In this document: positions 58,330 through 64,000 of the stretch, piece by piece | Position numbering within the stretch: the stretch's first letter is position 1 | Layout: every line of letters begins with the position of its first letter | DNA from: Mimachlamys varia | Taxonomy: Eukaryota; Mollusca; Bivalvia; Pectinida; Pectinidae | Direction: 5' to 3' | DNA: 64,000 nt | Assembly: GCA_947623455.1 (NCBI GenBank) | Contig: OX392536.1 | Coordinates: 11,775,282 to 11,839,281, forward strand | Notes under the pieces: generated by a model | What the model was told of the DNA's origin: nothing | Seen by the model: only the letters and a program-made list of their open reading frames with translations | The model's database searches: none | Translations under genes and position numbers: made by a program

Positions 58330-61300
58330 CATTACAAAACTTGTCCTTCAAGAATACAGTAACTCTCACCAGACTAACATTACAAAACTTGTCCGACAGT
58401 AACTCTCACCAGACTAACATTACAAAACTTGTCCTACATTAACTCTCACCAGACTAACATTACAAAACTTGTCCTACAGTAACTCTCACCAGACTAACAT
58501 TACAAAACTTGTCCTACAGTAACTCTCACCAGACTACAGTAACTCTCACCAGACTAACAATACAAAACTTGTCCTACAAGAATACAGTAACTCTCACCAG
58601 ACTAACAACACAAAACGTGTCCTACAGTAGTTCTCACCAGACTAACAGTACAAAACTTGTCCTTCAAGAATACAGTAACTCTCACCAGACTAACAATACA
58701 AAACTTGTCCTACAGTAACTCTCACCAGACTAACAACACAAAACTTGTCCTACAAGAATACAGTAACTCTCACCAGACTAACAACACAAAACTTGTCCTA
58801 CAAGAATACCGTAACTCTCACCAGACTAACATTACAAAACTTGTCCTACAGTAACTCTCACCAGACTAACATTACAAAACTTGTCCTTCAAGAATACAGT
58901 AACTCTCACCAGACTAACATTACAAAACTTGTCCGACAGTAACTCTCACCAGACTAACATTACAAAACTTGTCCTACATTAACTCTCACCAGACTAACAT
59001 TACAAAACTTGTCCTACAGTAACTCTCACCAGACTAACATTACAAAACTTGTCCTACAGTAACTCTCACCAGACTACAGTAACTCTCACCAGACTAACAA
59101 TACAAAACTTGTCCTACAAGAATACAGTAACTCTCACCAGACTAACAACACAAAACGTGTCCTACAGTAGTTCTCACCAGACTAACAGTACAAAACTTGT
59201 CCTTCAAGAATACAGTAACTCTCACCAGACTAACAATACAAAACTTGTCCTACAGTAACTCTCACCAGACTAACAACACAAAACTTGTCCTACAAGAATA
59301 CAGTAACTCTCACCAGACTAACAACACAAAACTTGTCCTACAAGAATACCGTAACTCTCACCAGACTAACATTACAAAACTTGTCCTACAGTAACTCTCA
59401 CCAGACTAACATTACAAAACTTGTCCTACAAGAATACAGTAACTCTCACCAGACTAACATTACAAAACTGGTCCTTCAAGAATACAGTAACTCTCACCAG
59501 ACTAACATTACAAAACTTGTCCTACAGTAACTCTCACCAGACTAACATTACAAAACTTGTCCTTCAAGAATACAGTAACTCTCACCAGACTAACATTACA
59601 AAACTTGTCCTACAGTAACTCTCACCAGACTAACATTACAAAACTTGTCCTACAAGAATACAGTAACTCTCACCAGACTAACATTACAAAACTTGTCCTA
59701 CAGTAACTCTCACCAGACTAACATTACAAAACTTGTCCTACAAGAATACAGTAACTCTCACCAGACTAACAATACAAAACTTGTCCTACAAGAATACAGT
59801 AACTCTCACCAGACTAACATTACAAAACTTGTCCTACAGTAACTCTCACCAGACTAACATTACAAAACTTGTCCTACATTAACTCTCACCAGACTAACAT
59901 TACAAAACTTGTCCTTCAAGAATACAGTAACTCTCACCAGACTGACATTACCAAACTTGTCCTACAGTAACTCTCACCAGACTAACATTACAAAACTTGT
60001 CCTACAGTAACTCTCACCAGACTAACAATACAAAACTTGTCCTACAAGAATACAGTAACTCTCACCAGACTAACAATACAAAACTTGTCCTTCAAGAATA
60101 CAGTAACTCTCACCAGACTAACATTACAAAACTTGTCCTACAAGAATACAGTAACTCTCACCAGACTAACAATACAAAACTTGTCCTACAAGAATACAGT
60201 AACTCTCACCAGACTGACATTACAAAACTTGTCCTACAGTAACTCTCACCAGACTAACAATACAAAACTTGTCCTTCAAGAATACAGTAACTCTCACCAG
60301 ACTAACAATACAAAACTTGTCCTACAAGAATACAGTAACTCTCACCAGACTAACAATACAAAACTTGTCCTTCAAGAATACAGTAACTCTCACCAGACTA
60401 ACATTACAAAACTTGTCCTACAGTAACTCTCACCAGACTACAGTAACTCTCACCAGACTAACAATACAAAACTTGTCCTACAAGAATACAGTAACTCTCA
60501 CCAGACTAACATTACAAAACTTGTCCTACAAGAATACAGTAACTCTCACCAGACTAACATTACAAAACTTGTCCTACAAGAATACAGTAACTCTCACCAG
60601 ACTAACATTACAAAACTTGTCCTACAGTAACTCTCACCAGACTAACATTACAAAACTTGTCCTTCAAGAATACAGTAACTCTCACCAGACTAACATTACA
60701 AAACTTGTCCTACAAGAATACAGTAACTCTCACCAGACTAACATTACAAAACTTGTCCTACATTAACTCTCACCAGACTAACATTACAAAACTTGTCCTT
60801 CAAGAATACAGTAACTCTCACCAGACTAACAATACAAAACTTGTCCTTCAAGAATACAGTAACTCTCACCAGACTAACATTACAAAACTTGTCCTTCAAG
60901 AATACAGTAACTCTCACCAGACTAACATTACAAAACTTGTCCTTCAAGAATACAGTAACTCTCACCAGACTAACATTACAAAACTTGTCCTACAGTAACT
61001 CTCACCAGACTAACAATACAAAACTTGTCCTACAAGAATACAGTTACTCTCATCAGACTAACATTACAAAACTTGTCCTACAGTAACTCTCACCAGACTA
61101 ACATTACAAAACTTGTCCTACAAGAATACAGTAACTCTCACCAGACTAACATTACAAAACTTGTCCTACAAGAATACAGTAACTCTCACCAGACTAACAT
61201 TACAAAACTTGTCCTACAGTAACTCTCACCAGACTAACATTACAAAACTTGTCCTACAAGAATACAGTAACTCTCACCAGACTAACAATACAAAACTTGT

Positions 61301-63800
61301 CCTACAAGAATACAGTAACTCTCACCAGACTAACATTACAAAACTTGTCCTACAGTAACTCTCACCAGACTAACATTACAAAACTTGTCCTACAGTAATT
61401 CTCACCAGACTAACAACACAAAACGTGTCCTACAGTAGTTCTCACCAGACTAACAGTACAAAACTTGTCCTTCAAGAATACAGTAACTCTCACCAGACTA
61501 ACATTACAAAACTTGTCCTACAGTAACTCTCACCAGACTAACAACACAAAACTTGTCCTACAAGAATACAGTAACTCTCACCAGACTAACAACACAAAAC
61601 TTGTCCTACAAGAATACCGTAACTCTCACCAGACTAACATTACAAAACTTGTCCTACAGTAATTCTCACCAGACTAACAACACAAAACGTGTCCTACAGT
61701 AGTTCTCACCAGACTAACAGTACAAAACTTGTCCTTCAAGAATACAGTAACTCTCACCAGACTAACATTACAAAACTTGTCCTACAGTAACTCTCACCAG
61801 ACTAACAACACAAAACTTGTCCTACAAGAATACAGTAACTCTCACCAGACTAACAACACAAAACTTGTCCTACAAGAATACCGTAACTCTCACCAGACTA
61901 ACATTACAAAACTTGTCCTACAGTAACTCTCACCAGACTAACATTACAAAACTTGTCCTACAGTAACTCTCACCAGACTAACATTACAAAACTTGTCCTA
62001 CAGTAACTCTCACCAGACTAACATTACAAAACTTGTCCTTCAAGAATACAGTAACTCTCACCAGACTAACATTACAAAACTTGTCCTTCAAGAATACCGT
62101 AACTCTCACCAGACTAACATTACAAAACTTGTCCTACAGTAACTCTCACCAGACTAACAATACAAAACTTGTCCTTCAAGAATACAGTAACTCTCACCAG
62201 ACTAACATTACAAAACTTGTCCTACAGTAACTCTCACCAGACTAACAACACAAAACTTGTCCTTCAAGAATACAGTAACTCTCACCAGACTAACATTACA
62301 AAACTTGTCCTTCAAGAATACAGTAACTCTCACCAGACTAACATTACAAAACTTGTCCGACAGTAACTCTCACCAGACTAACATTACAAAACTTGTCCTA
62401 CATTAACTCTCACCAGACTAACATTACAAAACTTGTCCTACAGTAACTCTCACCAGACTAACATTACAAAACTTGTCCTACAGTAACTCTCACCAGACTA
62501 CAGTAACTCTCACCAGACTAACAATACAAAACTTGTCCTACAAGAATACAGTAACTCTCACCAGACTAACAACACAAAACGTGTCCTACAGTAGTTCTCA
62601 CCAGACTAACAGTACAAAACTTGTCCTTCAAGAATACAGTAACTCTCACCAGACTAACAATACAAAACTTGTCCTACAGTAACTCTCACCAGACTAACAA
62701 CACAAAACTTGTCCTACAAGAATACAGTAACTCTCACCAGACTAACAACACAAAACTTGTCCTACAAGAATACCGTAACTCTCACCAGACTAACATTACA
62801 AAACTTGTCCTACAGTAACTCTCACCAGACTAACATTACAAAACTTGTCCTTCAAGAATACAGTAACTCTCACCAGACTAACATTACAAAACTTGTCCGA
62901 CAGTAACTCTCACCAGACTAACATTACAAAACTTGTCCTACATTAACTCTCACCAGACTAACATTACAAAACTTGTCCTACAGTAACTCTCACCAGACTA
63001 ACATTACAAAACTTGTCCTACAGTAACTCTCACCAGACTACAGTAACTCTCACCAGACTAACAATACAAAACTTGTCCTACAAGAATACAGTAACTCTCA
63101 CCAGACTAACAACACAAAACGTGTCCTACAGTAGTTCTCACCAGACTAACAGTACAAAACTTGTCCTTCAAGAATACAGTAACTCTCACCAGACTAACAA
63201 TACAAAACTTGTCCTACAGTAACTCTCACCAGACTAACAACACAAAACTTGTCCTACAAGAATACAGTAACTCTCACCAGACTAACAACACAAAACTTGT
63301 CCTACAAGAATACCGTAACTCTCACCAGACTAACATTACAAAACTTGTCCTACAGTAACTCTCACCAGACTAACATTACAAAACTTGTCCTACAAGAATA
63401 CAGTAACTCTCACCAGACTAACATTACAAAACTGGTCCTTCAAGAATACAGTAACTCTCACCAGACTAACATTACAAAACTTGTCCTACAGTAACTCTCA
63501 CCAGACTAACATTACAAAACTTGTCCTTCAAGAATACAGTAACTCTCACCAGACTAACATTACAAAACTTGTCCTACAGTAACTCTCACCAGACTAACAT
63601 TACAAAACTTGTCCTACAAGAATACAGTAACTCTCACCAGACTGACATTACAAAACTTGTCCTACAGTAACTCTCACCAGACTAACATTACAAAACTTGT
63701 CCTACAAGAATACAGTAACTCTCACCAGACTAACAATACAAAACTTGTCCTACAAGAATACAGTAACTCTCACCAGACTAACATTACAAAACTTGTCTTA
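58330..63800 (+). repeat. Nested higher-order duplications, offsets 540 and 3964 bp
   Basis: The rare variant GTCCGACAG occurs at 58391, 58931, 62355 and 62895. The pairs are 540 bp apart and the two pairs 3964 bp apart. A 540-bp tandem duplication therefore came first, and a block holding both copies (about 58330-59840) was then copied to 62294-63800. A few single-base differences, such as ACTGACATT against ACTAACATT near 63640, separate the copies. Confidence 0.88.
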
Positions 63801-64000
63801 CAGTAACTCTCACCAGACTAACATTACAAAACTTGTCCTTCAAGAATACAGTAACTCTCACCAGACTAACATTACAAAACTTGTCCTACAGTAACTCTCA
63901 CCAGACTAACATTACAAAACTTGTCCTACATTAACTCTCACCAGACTAACATTACAAAACTTGTCCTTCAAGAATACAGTAACTCTCACCAGACTGACAT

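Larger units (their letters stand above)
46098..64000 (+). repeat. Satellite array of 48-, 40- and 20-bp units, at least 17.9 kb
   Basis: About 400 tandem units run to the window edge with no other sequence between them. The long unit (48 bp) is CAGTAACTCTCACCAGACTA, ACATTACAAAACTTGTCCTA, CAAGAATA. The short unit (40 bp) lacks the last eight bases, and a rare 20-bp unit is only the first block. Variants include ACAATAC, ACAGTAC, ACAACAC, GTCCTTC, AAAACGTG, GTTACTC and AGTAGTTC. Open frames of 60-165 codons (NSHQTNITKLVLQEYS or NTVTLTRLTLQNLSYK repeats) arise because 48 is divisible by three; each 40-bp unit ends one frame at CTACAGTAA. It is not judged coding. Confidence 0.98.

Noticed and set aside
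46052..63894. Dozens of 60-165-codon frames repeating NSHQTNITKLVLQEYS or NTVTLTRLTLQNLSYK
   Set aside because: Several frames are open at once, all from 48-bp units. Every 40-bp unit shifts the frame and brings a TAA. No start context, splice sites or unique sequence is present.

Overview
This is animal genomic DNA: split genes with GT/AG introns, AT-rich sequence, many tandem repeats and foldback elements, and no operons. The general look (minisatellite-filled introns, a lectin receptor, short inverted-repeat elements) suits a marine invertebrate, most likely a bivalve mollusc. That assignment is inference; nothing here fixes the species.

Two genes can be assembled exon by exon. On the + strand (490-13733) lies the 3' two thirds of a TRPM-family cation channel gene. 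Its exons run from just before S1 through S1-S6, the pore, the TRP helix, a coiled-coil region and a Lys/Ser-rich tail ending in TGA. Splice phases agree throughout (1,899 nt, 632 residues plus stop when exon A is used). The N-terminal MHR region lies outside the window. The most upstream coding segment is present as two homologous, phase-0 exons (A 490-633, B 697-837) that look mutually exclusive. On the - strand (39133 down to 27177) is a complete six-exon gene for a 578-residue type I membrane protein: signal peptide, C-type-lectin-like domain, Cys-rich PAN/apple-like module, Thr-rich stalk, one membrane span and a Ser-rich tail. The two genes converge, about 13.4 kb apart.

Layout: 1-489 intron with a triplicated splice acceptor; 490-13733 TRPM exons, with introns holding arrays of 12, 30, 37 and 31 bp; 13734-14905 3' UTR; 14906-27176 intergenic with a 23-bp array, hairpins, dispersed repeats and the lectin 3' UTR; 27177-39133 lectin receptor, with introns holding a ~30-bp array split by an insertion, a 50-bp array and foldback elements; 39134-46097 intergenic with a palindromic GTAATTAC element and several copies of a dispersed repeat; 46098-64000 one uninterrupted satellite of 48-, 40- and 20-bp units that runs off the window end.

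The most unusual structure is in the TRPM gene. The junction between the S6 exon and its intron (25 nt of exon plus 12 nt of intron including the GT donor) has been amplified into about 93 tandem copies filling 3.4 kb of the intron. Two other junctions of the same gene carry tandem copies of their acceptors. The gene may therefore be a natural case of splice-site-derived minisatellites. The 18-kb satellite has a length-dimorphic unit and nested higher-order duplications whose offsets can be measured from marker variants.
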